A stretch of DNA of 64,000 nt from Paenibacillus sp. FSL R7-0204 (GCF_038002225.1 NZ_JBBOCA010000001.1:62001-126000); one strand, 5' to 3'; positions 1 to 13,221 are shown, counted from the first letter of the stretch. The notes: generated by a model not told the origin, from the sequence alone. Translations and numbers: made by a program.

Positions 1-146
1 GGATAATATTCGAAATAACCGGCCATTTCCAGCCCGGGACGGTTCAAATCATCCACAGTGATCGGTCTCTTCAGACCTTCATGTCCGGATACTACCTCTA
101 ATTGAAAATGCTGCACCAATTCCGATACTTTTACCTTCTTAGCCAT
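1..146 (-). CDS. hprK: HPr kinase/phosphorylase, N-terminal part
   Basis: This is the first 48 codons of HprK, cut by the window edge. The family phosphorylates HPr on a serine in response to glycolytic intermediates and so drives CcpA catabolite repression. The visible part starts [14 protein letters not shown] and continues through [14 protein letters not shown] and [13 protein letters not shown], the typical N-terminal domain of Firmicute HprK; the P-loop lies outside the window. The start is set by an AAAGGA ribosome site seven bases upstream of ATG. It lies downstream of a sugar-transport ATPase gene, from which it is separated by a terminator, so it probably has its own promoter in the 147-310 gap. 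Confidence 0.9.
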   Translation of the reverse strand, partial: MAKKVKVSELVQHFQLEVVSGHEGLKRPITVDDLNRPGLEMAGYFEYY

Positions 147-313
147 ATATGTCCGTCCTTTCGTCACCAGCGGCTTATGCCGCTTCCCCGCATACCGGTT
201 ACATCTTTATCCATTCCAGCTACAGGTAATTCTCCTGCTATCTTAATGGATTATGCCAGTGAATGCAATCTTAACCCCAGCGGTTATCGTTCCACTTCAC
301 CATGATCATTACA

Positions 314-341
314 AGAAAAAGCCGCCTAACCAGGCGGCTTT
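314..341 (-). terminator. Intrinsic terminator after msmX
   Basis: A GCCGCC/GGCGGC stem extended by AAA/TTT pairs has a six-base loop and is followed on the minus strand by a T-rich tract. It sits just after the stop of the ABC ATPase gene. Confidence 0.85.
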
Positions 342-375
342 CTTCATTATAAACTATATTCACCCTGCAGAGATC

Positions 376-1497
376 TTATCCCAGCAGAACGTTAAGTTCC
401 GATTCTTTATCGAAGATGTGGACTTTGTTCATGTCGATGGCCAATCTAGGCTTGCTGCCTTCACGGGTAGTGGAACGTCCATCTACACGCGCAATTACAG
501 TGTTATTGCCAAGACCGCTCAAGTAGAGGAGCATTTCATGACCAAGGTTTTCCGTAACATCAACCATCGAAGTGAAGATTGTGTTAGGGGAAGCCTCCAG
601 GAACACTGGCTCTTCATGAATGTCTTCTGGACGAACGCCCATGATTACATCTTTACCGATGAAGCCTTTGTTACGCAGGATTGTAGCTTTGCCCCCTGGA
701 ACTTCAACATCAAGGTTCTCTGCACGGAAACGGACAGCGCCGTTTAATTCGGAAAGAGTACCGTTGATAAAGTTCATGGTAGGGGAACCGATAAATCCGG
801 CTACGAACAGGTTCGTAGGCTCATTGTACAGTTCTTCAGGGGAAGCTGCCTGCTGGATGATACCATCGTACATAACTACGATACGGTCACCCATCGTCAT
901 GGCTTCTGTCTGGTCATGCGTTACATAGATACAAGTGGTTTCAAGACGCTTAACCAGCTTAGTGATTTCAGCACGCATTTGACCACGAAGTTTAGCATCC
1001 AAGTTGGAAAGAGGCTCATCCATCAAGAAGACTTGTGGATCACGGACGATAGCGCGGCCTAGAGCGACACGTTGACGTTGACCACCGGACAGTGCCTTAG
1101 GTTTACGATCCAGCAAGTGCTCGATATCCAGGATTTTTGCTGCTTCGCGTACTTTCTTGTCGATTTCTTCTTTCTTCACTTTGCGCAGTTTCAGACCAAA
1201 AGCCATGTTCTGATATACACTCATGTGCGGATACAAGGCGTAGGATTGGAATACCATCGCGATATCACGGTCTTTAGGAGCAACGTCATTCACAACACGG
1301 TCACCAATGTACATTTTACCTTCAGAGATTTCTTCCAGACCAGCGATCATACGAAGGGTTGTGGATTTACCGCAACCGGAAGGACCAACCAGTACGAGGA
1401 ATTCCTTATCTTTAATATCAAGATTGATATCGATTACTGTTGCTTTATCGGAACCCGGGTATTTTTTGAAAATATGCTCTAAACGTACGCCTGCCAT
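376..1497 (-). CDS. msmX: Sugar ABC transporter ATP-binding protein, UgpC/MsmX family
   Basis: This cytoplasmic ATPase energises carbohydrate ABC importers. At 373 residues it has the family's usual length. Walker A is GPSGCGKST near residue 38, the signature is LSGGQRQRVALGRA near 137, Walker B is VFLMDEPLSNLDA near 157, and the switch histidine is in THDQTEAM. The C-terminal third is the OB-fold regulatory domain of the MalK/UgpC group. In Bacillus a single MsmX serves several importers; the absence of permease or binding-protein genes here suggests a similar shared role, which is inference. A cre-like sequence lies in its leader at 1533-1548. The exact substrates cannot be told from sequence. 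Confidence 0.9.
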   Translation of the reverse strand: MAGVRLEHIFKKYPGSDKATVIDINLDIKDKEFLVLVGPSGCGKSTTLRMIAGLEEISEGKMYIGDRVVNDVAPKDRDIAMVFQSYALYPHMSVYQNMAFGLKLRKVKKEEIDKKVREAAKILDIEHLLDRKPKALSGGQRQRVALGRAIVRDPQVFLMDEPLSNLDAKLRGQMRAEITKLVKRLETTCIYVTHDQTEAMTMGDRIVVMYDGIIQQAASPEELYNEPTNLFVAGFIGSPTMNFINGTLSELNGAVRFRAENLDVEVPGGKATILRNKGFIGKDVIMGVRPEDIHEEPVFLEASPNTIFTSMVDVTENLGHEMLLYLSGLGNNTVIARVDGRSTTREGSKPRLAIDMNKVHIFDKESELNVLLG

Positions 1498-1606
1498 TGT
1501 ATTTCCCCCTCGAGTCTATTATTGGAATAGAAAATCAAACGCTTTCTTGTACACTTATCTTACCCCAGAGCCGGCCTCATGGCTATTTGCAAGGTTCACA
1601 AAAAAC

Positions 1607-2707
1607 CTATTTTCTTTTCGTCACTTTATACAATAACATAGCAAGCTTCACAATAGCGGCATCTCCAAAGCTGCGGACATCGGCCCCCGTCTCCTGCTTG
1701 ATCTTGTCCAGCCTGTAGAGCAGCGTGTTACGGTGAATGTACAGTTTTTTGGCGGTTTCACTAACATTGCAGTCCATTTCAAAAAAAGTCTCCAGCGTCA
1801 GCAGCATTTCCTTATCCGCCAGTACCGCCGTGTAATCACCGATCTGGCCCAGTAGCTGTCTTCGCCGGTCATCCGGAATACTGTTAACCAGCCGCTCCAT
1901 GTGCAGCTCCCACGGCAGATGAATATAATCCCCTACCTGGAAGATGCGTCCAAGAAGAATCGTCTCCCGCAGCAAGGCTACTGCTCCTGTCAGACCTTTA
2001 ACCGGGATAATGGCAGGAGAGACCGCGAGATGAAAGACGCCAACCCACTCGCTGGCAATCAACTCATGCAACCCCATAGAAGTCTGTGACAGCAAATCCT
2101 CAGCACTCTCTTCCTCATCCTCTTTATCATCTCCTCCTGTGAGGAGTTCCTTACGGGCTAAAATTAACCATTCCTTATCCTGCAGGGGAACCAGCAATAC
2201 ATCATTCTCGAAATAACTGCGCAGCAGCTTCATTAAGGAGCGATACGTCATTTGCGGATTATGAACATTCTCGCTTACCAGCATGAAGGGAATCATATCC
2301 CCGAACAGCCGGCCCTTCAGTGAGATTTCATCCGGGATCTCCGCATCATCCTTCTCCTGCTCCAGTTGAGCGTTCAGCCATCCGCTAAGCTGCCGTGCCT
2401 CCATCTCTCCTTCTTCCTTGAAGCCAGTTGCCTTAAGTGCTGCCGCAAAATTGCGCCCGGCATAATTCACCAGCTCCAGCTCCAGCGGTGACAGCCCTTC
2501 TGTCTCCACCCATACTGCTGTAACACGGCCATCATTCTCATACAGGGGAAGCCACAGATAACCCTCATGAATGACCGGCAGTTCCTGATTCTTATCCGTA
2601 CCTATGCCAAAAAGTGAAGCGGAATGCTGCCTGCCCAGCTGCTTGATTCCGGTCCTCTTTCCGGTGAGTTGCTCCAATTTTTGACGCAAACCCTCACTAT
2701 CCATCAT
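1607..2707 (-). CDS. PucR/CdaR-type helix-turn-helix regulator
   Basis: The protein of about 366 residues ends in the PucR-family HTH: NVSETAKKLYIHRNTLLYRLDKI followed by a short amphipathic tail, the part that binds DNA. The upstream 300 residues match no sensory domain that I can name with certainty and include an acidic stretch (GGDDKEDEEESAED) near residue 200. I chose the third codon as start because a GGAG ribosome site lies seven bases before it, while the first ATG is only one base away from it. It reads toward msmX and may regulate sugar or nitrogen genes, but no target is visible. Function is known only at the level of a transcription factor. Confidence 0.8.
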   Translation of the reverse strand: MMDSEGLRQKLEQLTGKRTGIKQLGRQHSASLFGIGTDKNQELPVIHEGYLWLPLYENDGRVTAVWVETEGLSPLELELVNYAGRNFAAALKATGFKEEGEMEARQLSGWLNAQLEQEKDDAEIPDEISLKGRLFGDMIPFMLVSENVHNPQMTYRSLMKLLRSYFENDVLLVPLQDKEWLILARKELLTGGDDKEDEEESAEDLLSQTSMGLHELIASEWVGVFHLAVSPAIIPVKGLTGAVALLRETILLGRIFQVGDYIHLPWELHMERLVNSIPDDRRRQLLGQIGDYTAVLADKEMLLTLETFFEMDCNVSETAKKLYIHRNTLLYRLDKIKQETGADVRSFGDAAIVKLAMLLYKVTKRK

Positions 2708-2811
2708 CACCATTCTCCACCACTTTTGCTTTTTTCGCTTATTTTATCATATTTTGCTGTAAAATGCGGAATTTGCGCTTACGAGCATACTTGAATCATG
2801 AATCAAAATAC

Positions 2812-2840
2812 AAAAAAAGCCACCACCCTAAAGTGATGAC
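2812..2840 (-). terminator. Terminator of rRNA/tRNA operon A
   Basis: An eight-pair stem (GTCATCAC with GTGGTGGC, several G-U pairs) followed by seven T on the minus strand lies 15 bases after the last tRNA gene. Confidence 0.75.
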
Positions 2841-2854
2841 CGTTTGACTTAAGA

Positions 2855-2927
2855 TGAGCCATGAAGGACTCGAACCTTCGACACCCTGATTAAAAGTCAG
2901 GTGCTCTACCAACTGAGCTAATGGCTC
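2855..2927 (-). tRNA. tRNA-Lys (anticodon TTT)
   Basis: A complete cloverleaf with acceptor stem GAGCCAT/ATGGCTC and anticodon TTT inside CTTTTAA. The 3' CCA is not encoded. It is the last gene of the operon A tRNA string. Confidence 0.95.
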
Positions 2928-2938
2928 CTAAAAAGGGA

Positions 2939-3021
2939 TGGAGGCTGATGGATTCGAACCACCGAACACGTACGTGAGCAGATTTACAGTCTGATGCGTT
3001 TGGCCACTTCGCTAAGCCTCC
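2939..3021 (-). tRNA. tRNA-Tyr (anticodon GTA)
   Basis: An 83-base class II tRNA with a long variable arm, acceptor GGAGGCT/AGCCTCC and anticodon GTA. CCA is not encoded. Confidence 0.95.
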
Positions 3022-3026
3022 ATATA

Positions 3027-3102
3027 TGGTGGCGCGGGAGGGAATCGAACCCCCGACACAAGGATTTTCAGTCCTTTGCTCTACCGACTGAGCTACCGAG
3101 CC
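3027..3102 (-). tRNA. tRNA-Phe (anticodon GAA), acceptor mismatch
   Basis: Anticodon GAA in loop CTGAAAA identifies tRNA-Phe, and CCA is encoded. The acceptor strands are GGCTCGG and CCGCGCC, so pair 4-69 is U opposite C instead of the usual U-A; the rest of the fold is sound. See findings. Confidence 0.92.
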
Positions 3103-3129
3103 ATGAAAAAAAGCCTAAAAACAAAAAAA

Positions 3130-3207
3130 TGGCGGAACCGACGGGATTCGAACCCGCGATCTCCTGCGTGACAGGCAGGCATGTTAGGCCAACTACACCA
3201 CGGTTCC
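3130..3207 (-). tRNA. tRNA-Asp (anticodon GTC)
   Basis: A cloverleaf with acceptor GGAACCG/CGGTTCC, discriminator G, anticodon GTC and encoded CCA. Confidence 0.95.
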
Positions 3208-3225
3208 ACAATTTGCTCTTAAAAA

Positions 3226-3301
<76 letters not shown>

Positions 3302-3336
3302 ACGGTGTAAGGTATTAGAACTTCAAAGAATAAAAA

Positions 3337-3412
3337 TGGTGGAGGCTGAGGGGTTCGAACCCCCGACCCTCTGCTTGTAAGGCAGATGCTCTCCCAGCTG
3401 AGCTAAGCCTCC
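3337..3412 (-). tRNA. tRNA-Val (anticodon TAC)
   Basis: A 76-base cloverleaf with acceptor GGAGGCT/AGCCTCC, anticodon TAC and encoded CCA. Confidence 0.95.
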
Positions 3413-3421
3413 GGGTATGTA

Positions 3422-3498
3422 TGGTAGCGGCAGAGGGGATCGAACCCCCGACCTCACGGGTATGAACCGTACGCTCTAGCCAGCTGAGCTACGCCGCC
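3422..3498 (-). tRNA. tRNA-Met, elongator (anticodon CAT)
   Basis: A 77-base cloverleaf with anticodon CAT and encoded CCA. The 5' part GGCGGCGTAGCTCAG and the lack of the three G-C pairs flanking the initiator anticodon loop mark it as elongator tRNA. Confidence 0.92.
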
Positions 3499-3522
3499 AC
3501 ACTACAAGTATTGGATTTATAA

Positions 3523-3614
3523 TGGCGGAGAGAGAGGGATTCGAACCCTCGCACCGCTTACGCAGTCTAACCCCTTAGCAGAGGGTCCCCTTATAGCCAC
3601 TTGGGTATCTCTCC
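3523..3614 (-). tRNA. tRNA-Ser (anticodon GCT)
   Basis: A 92-base class II tRNA with a long variable arm, acceptor GGAGAGA/TCTCTCC, discriminator G, anticodon GCT and encoded CCA. It is the first tRNA after the operon A 23S gene. Confidence 0.95.
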
Positions 3615-3696
3615 AAATTAATGGTAGCCATGTAAATCCGCACAGGAATTTAATTCCTGAAAACTGAATCCGAAACGAATCTGCGTTGTAGATTTT

Positions 3697-6621
<2,925 letters not shown>

Positions 6622-6794
6622 AACGTTCCGGTGTTTTGCTTGTTTGCACAATCAAAAACCTTCACTTAGCATCACTAAAATATTGAAACTTGTTTACACA
6701 AGTTCAGCTTAAAGGAATGTTCTAAAACGCAAATTCGTTTCGGTATCCAGTTTTCAAGGATCAAGTTCTTGCATATACTCTTGTAAATAATGAT

Positions 6795-6870
6795 TGGTGG
6801 AGCCAAGCGGGATCGAACCGCTGACCTCCTGCTTGCAAGGCAGGCGCTCTCCCAGCTGAGCTATGGCCCC
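6795..6870 (-). tRNA. tRNA-Ala (anticodon TGC), spacer tRNA
   Basis: A 76-base cloverleaf with anticodon TGC, encoded CCA and the G3-U70 pair that identifies tRNA-Ala. It lies between tRNA-Ile and the 23S gene. Confidence 0.95.
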
Positions 6871-6966
6871 ATATAATCACCCCAAAAAGCGAGGTGTAGC
6901 TTCGAGGTTAATCCCGATTACTGTCTGGGGACCCCGGTACTTGCTATTCAATTCAAGATTGTTATA

Positions 6967-7043
6967 TGGTGGGCCTTGGTGGACTCGAACCACCGACCTC
7001 ACCCTTATCAGAGGTGCGCTCTAACCAACTGAGCTAAAAGCCC
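6967..7043 (-). tRNA. tRNA-Ile (anticodon GAT), spacer tRNA
   Basis: A 77-base cloverleaf with anticodon GAT and encoded CCA. It lies between the displaced 5S gene and tRNA-Ala. Confidence 0.95.
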
Positions 7044-7090
7044 ATATAACAAAACTTACAGTTGTGAAGCAATCAATGAATTGATTGTTC

Positions 7091-7207
7091 GCTTGGCGGC
7101 GTCCTACTCTCCCAGGACCCTTCGGTCCAAGTACCATCGGCGCTGGAGGGCTTAACGGTCGTGTTCGGGATGGGTACGTGTGGAACCCCTCCGCTATCGC
7201 CACCAAA
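7091..7207 (-). rRNA. 5S ribosomal RNA, operon A, in the 16S-23S spacer
   Basis: A 117-base 5S gene begins TTTGGTGGCGATAGC and ends GCCGCCAAGC, matching the Bacillus 5S ends. It differs from the operon B copy mainly at the 3' stem (GGCGGC versus GGCAAC on the plus strand). It sits 123 bases after the 16S gene and before tRNA-Ile, instead of following the 23S gene, and no other 5S is present in this operon. Confidence 0.95.
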
Positions 7208-7328
7208 CGCATACGAAAGAGACTTGCTCTTTCAAAACTGAACACGAGTGAGTGTCCGAACCCGAAAGTTCTATTGTGGAAGCGAAGCTTCCGATTTGAA
7301 TGTCTTCATTGCAGAAGACGATTCTCCA

Positions 7329-8892
<1,564 letters not shown>

Positions 8893-9057
8893 GGTATTTA
8901 GAAAGAGCGATTGCTCATTTTGAAACATCTGACGAGAATTGTTATATTCTCTAATTTGGATCTCACCGAAGTGATTTCCCACTCACTCGTTGTTCAGTTT
9001 TCAAAGATCAATGTCTCATCTCTTGTCGTTGATGTTTTTCTCAGCAGCGACCTTTAT

Positions 9058-9087
9058 AATATATCACAGCACCCTTGTTTCAGTCAA
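9058..9087 (-). promoter_or_regulatory. Sigma-A promoter of rRNA operon A
   Basis: TTGACT, 18 bases, then TATATT on the minus strand, about 165 bases before the 16S gene. The leader between them is almost the same as in operon B from 8893 to about 9010. Confidence 0.75.
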
Positions 9088-9197
9088 GCGTTTTTTTAAT
9101 TTCTTTTTTCGCTTTAGCTTCCAGCAAGTGATCCGAAGATCTCCTGTCCAAAGGGCCGAGAGTTAATATATCATGAATCAGGAGCCTTCGTCAACCT

Positions 9198-9464
9198 CTA
9201 AAACAAAGTTAATTTCAATCCCAATAACAGCGCCACTCCCGGCAGACCAAGAATGGTTACAGCACCTATGGTTGTAGGGTTAAGCGGTATGTGCAGATCA
9301 CTTACAACTCCCGAGAAATTAACGATATAAATTCCGAGCGCCGCTAATATAAGATGGGTCCCAAATACGCTCATCCATGCCCACCCCAATCTTTTCCTAA
9401 ATACAATCAGGACCAGCAGCGCTGCAGATATAATCAGCACACCCAGTGCAACAGTTCTTAGCAT
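9198..9464 (-). CDS. bofA: BofA family, SpoIVFB protease inhibitor
   Basis: BofA holds the membrane protease SpoIVFB inactive in the mother cell until the forespore signals, so pro-sigma-K is cut on time. The 88-residue protein has two hydrophobic spans, about residues 4-22 and 32-50, and a C-terminal segment rich in Gly, Leu and Val (TIGAVTILGLPGVALLLG), typical of the family and of its usual length. The place after yaaL and before an rRNA operon matches Bacillus gene order (recR-yaaL-bofA-rrnA). An imperfect inverted repeat at 9132-9193 lies after the stop, but has no T-run, so I do not call it a terminator. Confidence 0.88.
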   Translation of the reverse strand: MLRTVALGVLIISAALLVLIVFRKRLGWAWMSVFGTHLILAALGIYIVNFSGVVSDLHIPLNPTTIGAVTILGLPGVALLLGLKLTLF

Positions 9465-9492
9465 CGTTCTCCTCCTCGCTTACTTAGTCTGT

Positions 9493-9759
9493 TCATACTT
9501 GCAGTTGGCTCCGGTTAAGCCCCAGCCGCTTGGCATCCTTAAGGTGTATCTGATATTTGCGCTCAGCCGCCTCCAGGATATAGATCGCATAGTCAATCTG
9601 ATCCTGGCCCAGAGCCTCATCAAACATAAGGTAAGCCCGCTCCCATTCAGACTGCGCTTTACGCACCTCTTGGTACACCGTGCCCCATTCCTCTTCCGTC
9701 TCCGCTGCCTTTGCCTTATCCGTATTCCCGCTCAGCCACTTGGTAATCCACCAACCCAT
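9493..9759 (-). CDS. yaaL: YaaL-like DUF2508 protein
   Basis: This small 88-residue protein is probably helical, rich in Glu, Ala and Lys, with the family pattern of a Trp-rich N-terminus (MGWWITKWLSG) and a conserved middle containing WERAYLMFDEALGQDQIDYAIYILE-type heptads. Its function is unknown in all members that I know of. It is placed between recR and bofA, as in Bacillus, and the 33-base gap to bofA suggests co-transcription. A terminator after recR means that yaaL-bofA likely starts from its own promoter in the 9760-9910 gap. Confidence 0.85.
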   Translation of the reverse strand: MGWWITKWLSGNTDKAKAAETEEEWGTVYQEVRKAQSEWERAYLMFDEALGQDQIDYAIYILEAAERKYQIHLKDAKRLGLNRSQLQV

Positions 9760-9911
9760 CGCAATCCCTCCTAAGATATATGAATAACTGCAGTTGCAAC
9801 CGGCGATTCACACCCGTTAATCTCATACATATCGGAGTAGGGACAAACTTAGAACCGGGAGAGGAAGGTTAACAGAACTTTTAGTAGAATATCAGCGGCT
9901 CTTCAGGAAAC

Positions 9912-9934
9912 AAAAAAAGGAGCCCGAGGGCTCC
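9912..9934 (-). terminator. Terminator after recR
   Basis: A perfect GGAGCCC/GGGCTCC stem with a two-base loop followed by seven T on the minus strand ends the dnaX-yaaK-recR unit. Confidence 0.9.
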
Positions 9935-9962
9935 CTACACTTATAATACAACAGCACGACAC

Positions 9963-10562
9963 TCAGAACAGCTCACGACGGCCTTCCAGCGCCTTCGACA
10001 GGGTTACCTCGTCCGCATACTCAAGATCGCCGCCTACAGGCAAGCCATGGGCTATCCTGGTGATCTTGATCTCAAAGGGACGGACAAGACGCGAGATATA
10101 CATGGCGGTGGCTTCCCCTTCAATGTTGGGGTTGGTCGCCATAATCAGCTCCTTCACCCGCTCATCGCTGAGTCTGGTCAGCAGCTCCTTCAGCCTTATA
10201 TCGTCCGGCCCTATGCCTTCCATAGGCGAGATTGCACCCTGGAGGACATGATAATAGCCGTCAAATTCCTTAGTTCGTTCGATAGCGACCAGATCCTTCG
10301 AGTCCTGAACCACACAGATTACCGAAGCATCGCGGGTTTTGTCCTGGCAGATCCGGCACGGGTCGGTATCCGTTATGTTGCAGCAGACCGAACAGTAATG
10401 AAGATTGCGCTTGACGCTGACCAGGGCTTTGGCGAAATCAATCACCTCGTCCTCCTTCATGTTCAGCACATGAAAGGCCAGCCGGGCAGCTGTCTTCGGG
10501 CCAATCCCGGGCAAACGTGTAAAAGCTTCTATCAGCTTGGCTAGCGGTTCTGGATAATACAA
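9963..10562 (-). CDS. recR: Recombination mediator RecR
   Basis: RecR works with RecF and RecO to load RecA at gaps. The 199-residue protein shows the helix-hairpin-helix ([14 protein letters not shown], residues 16-29), the four-cysteine zinc finger ([16 protein letters not shown], about residues 57-72) and the Toprim segment that follows. The start is TTG, preceded by AAAGGAG ten bases upstream. It is the last gene of the dnaX-yaaK-recR unit, 36 bases after yaaK. Confidence 0.97.
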   Translation of the reverse strand: MYYPEPLAKLIEAFTRLPGIGPKTAARLAFHVLNMKEDEVIDFAKALVSVKRNLHYCSVCCNITDTDPCRICQDKTRDASVICVVQDSKDLVAIERTKEFDGYYHVLQGAISPMEGIGPDDIRLKELLTRLSDERVKELIMATNPNIEGEATAMYISRLVRPFEIKITRIAHGLPVGGDLEYADEVTLSKALEGRRELF

Positions 10563-10598
10563 AGTATCGGTTCTCCTTTGGCAGGGAGTGGAGTAAGC

Positions 10599-10910
10599 CT
10601 AGAACAAGCCAGGAATCTTCATTCCGCCTGTGAATTTACCCATATCGTTGTTCGCCAACTCTTCTGCCTGGGTAAGAGCATCATTAACAGCAGTGATCAC
10701 CAGATCCTGCAGCATTTCGATATCCTCCGGATCAACAACCTCCGGTTTGATCTGAATGGACAGCAATTTCTTGTGTCCGTTCACCTGAACGGTAACCACG
10801 CCGCCGCCGGAAGAACCCTCAATCGTCTTGCTGCCTAGCTCTTCCTGGGCTTTGAGCATCTGCTCCTGCATCTTCTTAACCTGCTTCATCATTTGGTTCA
10901 TATTATTCAT
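10599..10910 (-). CDS. yaaK: YbaB/EbfC family nucleoid-associated protein
   Basis: A 103-residue DNA-binding protein of the YbaB/EbfC family, a dimer that binds DNA with little specificity and is nearly always encoded between dnaX and recR. The N-terminus is the expected methionine- and glutamine-rich helix ([18 protein letters not shown]), followed by the beta region [20 protein letters not shown] good ribosome site precedes it, and the 50-base gap to dnaX supports one transcript. Its exact cellular job is not settled in the family. Confidence 0.93.
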   Translation of the reverse strand: MNNMNQMMKQVKKMQEQMLKAQEELGSKTIEGSSGGGVVTVQVNGHKKLLSIQIKPEVVDPEDIEMLQDLVITAVNDALTQAEELANNDMGKFTGGMKIPGLF

Positions 10911-10960
10911 ACATCATCTCTCCTTTTGGGATGCGCACTTCTGCGCTGATAGCTGAATCC

Positions 10961-12730
10961 TTATTCTTTTATGACAACAAGGTCTTCTCCAAAGAGCTGG
11001 ATCGCCTCATCAATCCATGGTTCGGACTTGCCTTCGCCGCTCTCGTGCTCATGCTCCAGACGCAACTCCTCTGTTCCGGCCGAAGCCGCAGATTTCGTCG
11101 CTGCTTCATTCCAGTCGCGCATCATCATAGTAACCAGCCGGTACGGCTTACCCAGCTTGGCATTCATTACATTCTCGATGACCTGACGGTTCGCAGGCTT
11201 CTCTGTGGTATCCCGGTGAATGGTATTCTTGAAGGCAACCAGCACAGCATCTTCCATCACCGCCACCGGCTCACCGTCCACAAACCAAGCATGTACCGTG
11301 ACCTTCTCTTCCTTCACACCCTGAAGAACAAGACTCCACTGCTTAAAGACCGCACTAAAATCAGGACTGTCCTTACCCGCAATAAACTTATCCAGTTGCG
11401 GGGGAAGCTTAGAGGCCGAGGATACGCGCGGAGCGCTTGGCGGGGCAGTGCGCTGCGCTGCCTGCTCACGCCCGCCGCCGGCAACCCCGCCGGCTTGAAT
11501 AGCCTGCTCCAGCTTCTTCTCCAGCGCGGCAATCTGCGCTCTGAGCTGATCCAGCTCACCGGACTGTACCTGCGGAGAACCATTAGCGGCTGCAGACGCG
11601 GCCGTACTCACTGCCGGATCGCCTGCAGACGGAGCAGCAGCATCCTGCGGACCGCTGCACAGCTTCATCAATGCTACCTCAAATATTGTCTGCGGATGTG
11701 TAGCATACTTCATCTCTCCCAGATAACGGCTCAACGTCTCCACAATCAGGAATAACCGGTCGCGGGAAAAGGCCTTAGCCATATCGCGGAAATCAGCCGG
11801 ATTCAGCACGCGGTCGGTTAGCTGATCCGCCCCAGGCACCATCTTGATCATCAGTAAATCACGGAAATAATACAGAAGATTCTCCAGGCATTTATCTGCG
11901 CTCTTACCCTCATGCATCATCTGCTCCACAAGCTCCAGCAGCTGCCCCATATCACTCTCAAGAATAGCGTTCGCCAGACGCGCGAACTGCTCGGAGGGGA
12001 TGCCCCCGGTCATGCCCAGCACCTGCTGATAGGTCACATTCCCGTCAGTGAAGGAAGAGATCTGATCCAGAATGCTAAGCGCGTCCCGCATCCCGCCGTC
12101 AGACAGGCGGGCGATATACTGGAGAGCATCTGCATCTGCTGTAATGCCTTCCTTCTGGCAAATCTCAGTCAGGCGGCCCGTCTGTTCCTCCAGCGAGACC
12201 CGGCGGAAGTCAAACCGCTGGCAACGCGAGATGATCGTAGCCGGCAGCTTGTGCGGCTCGGTGGTCGCCAGTATAAACATCACATGCTGCGGAGGCTCTT
12301 CGAGCGTCTTCAGCAGGGCATTAAATGCCTCTGTTGTCAGCATATGCACTTCATCAATAATATACACTTTACGGCGTACTTCGGTAGGTGCATATTTCAC
12401 CTTATCCCGCAGATCGCGAATCTCTTCAACACCCCTGTTGGATGCCGCATCTATCTCCTGAACGTCCATGATGTTGCCTGACGTAATCCGCAGACAGGAC
12501 GGACACTCATTGCAGGGCTCAGGACCTGGGCCCCGCTCACAATTGACTGCCTTGGCCAATACCTTGGCCGCGCTCGTCTTACCGGTCCCCCGCGGTCCGC
12601 TGAACAGATAGGCATGCGAAACACGCTGTTCACGGATCGCATTCTGCAGCGTCTGGATAATATGCTGCTGCCCTACCATATCTTGAAACGACTGCGGCCG
12701 CCAGGCACGGTACAGCGCGATATGTTCCAC
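10961..12730 (-). CDS. dnaX: DNA polymerase III subunit gamma/tau
   Basis: DnaX is the clamp-loader ATPase of the replisome. Of 589 residues, the first 360 form the AAA+ core: Walker A GPRGTGKT near residue 45, a zinc site with cysteines in NCERGPGPEPCNECPSC near 63-79, Walker B and sensor motifs in IDEVHMLT near 120, then the collar. A linker rich in Ala, Ser, Pro and Gln (about 370-440) leads to the tau-like C-terminal domain. The start is GTG after a GAGAGGG ribosome site. The gene follows the SRP RNA gene as in Bacillus. I saw no obvious programmed frameshift site. Confidence 0.97.
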   Translation of the reverse strand: MEHIALYRAWRPQSFQDMVGQQHIIQTLQNAIREQRVSHAYLFSGPRGTGKTSAAKVLAKAVNCERGPGPEPCNECPSCLRITSGNIMDVQEIDAASNRGVEEIRDLRDKVKYAPTEVRRKVYIIDEVHMLTTEAFNALLKTLEEPPQHVMFILATTEPHKLPATIISRCQRFDFRRVSLEEQTGRLTEICQKEGITADADALQYIARLSDGGMRDALSILDQISSFTDGNVTYQQVLGMTGGIPSEQFARLANAILESDMGQLLELVEQMMHEGKSADKCLENLLYYFRDLLMIKMVPGADQLTDRVLNPADFRDMAKAFSRDRLFLIVETLSRYLGEMKYATHPQTIFEVALMKLCSGPQDAAAPSAGDPAVSTAASAAANGSPQVQSGELDQLRAQIAALEKKLEQAIQAGGVAGGGREQAAQRTAPPSAPRVSSASKLPPQLDKFIAGKDSPDFSAVFKQWSLVLQGVKEEKVTVHAWFVDGEPVAVMEDAVLVAFKNTIHRDTTEKPANRQVIENVMNAKLGKPYRLVTMMMRDWNEAATKSAASAGTEELRLEHEHESGEGKSEPWIDEAIQLFGEDLVVIKE

Positions 12731-12781
12731 TATGCATTACCCTCTCTCAGGCTGCCGCTTTCCGGCATTTGTCGCTAATTT

Positions 12782-12811
12782 ATTATACTATATTCCCAAG
12801 TCTTTGACCAA
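12782..12811 (-). promoter_or_regulatory. Promoter of dnaX-yaaK-recR
   Basis: TTGGTC, 18 bases, TATAAT on the minus strand, about 50 bases before the dnaX start. It lies beyond the SRP RNA terminator, giving this unit its own promoter. Confidence 0.7.
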
Positions 12812-12893
12812 GCAGAAGCAGCCCACCATCCGATAAGGAAGGATAACAGCCAGAGCGGGAATAATATCTCACTACCTAGTATACCTAGAAAAA

Positions 12894-12925
12894 CAAAAAG
12901 CGTCTTTGCTTGTAGCAAAGACGCT
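12894..12925 (-). terminator. Terminator of the SRP RNA gene
   Basis: A strong 11-pair stem (AGCGTCTTTGC with its complement, loop TACA) followed by T5 on the minus strand, 18 bases after the RNA 3' end. Confidence 0.92.
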
Positions 12926-12942
12926 ATCATCATCCTTATTTA

Positions 12943-13219
12943 AACCGTGCACCTGTTATTGATGGCTGCGATCCAAGCGGTAACCCTACAAAACTGCTCG
13001 GGCTAGGCCACCCTCCGGCACAAGAGCAAACTCGCTTATGGCTGCTTCCTTCCGGACCTGACCAGGTTCACAAGCACTCATTGCGGAGGACCCAACCGTC
13101 AACACAGCCCATAGGAACCAAGGCCTCACATCGACAGCACCTCTAACAGGAATTCAACCTCGCTACAGCGGATTGCGAGTTACAGGGCACCGCTACCTCC
13201 CCGTCTAGCACGGCGAAGA
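12943..13219 (-). ncRNA. ffs: Signal recognition particle RNA, large Bacillus type
   Basis: This 277-base RNA starts TCTTCGCCGTGCTAG and ends GGTGCACGGTT, as in Bacillus scRNA. The conserved Ffh-binding helix 8 is present (GGTCAGGTCCGGAAGGAAGCAGC), as is the Alu-like 5' domain with GGGGAGGTAGCGGTGCCCTGTA. It has its own promoter and terminator and lies ahead of dnaX, as in Bacillus. Ends are inferred from homology. Confidence 0.95.
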
Positions 13220-13221
13220 TA

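Noticed and set aside
9132..9193. Terminator after bofA
   Set aside because: The arms CGAAGGCTCCTG and CAGGAGATCTTCG pair only with bulges, the loop is long and no T-run follows.
10931..11755. A 274-codon plus-strand frame opposite dnaX
   Set aside because: A shadow of the dnaX C-terminal coding region; no family features and no ribosome site.
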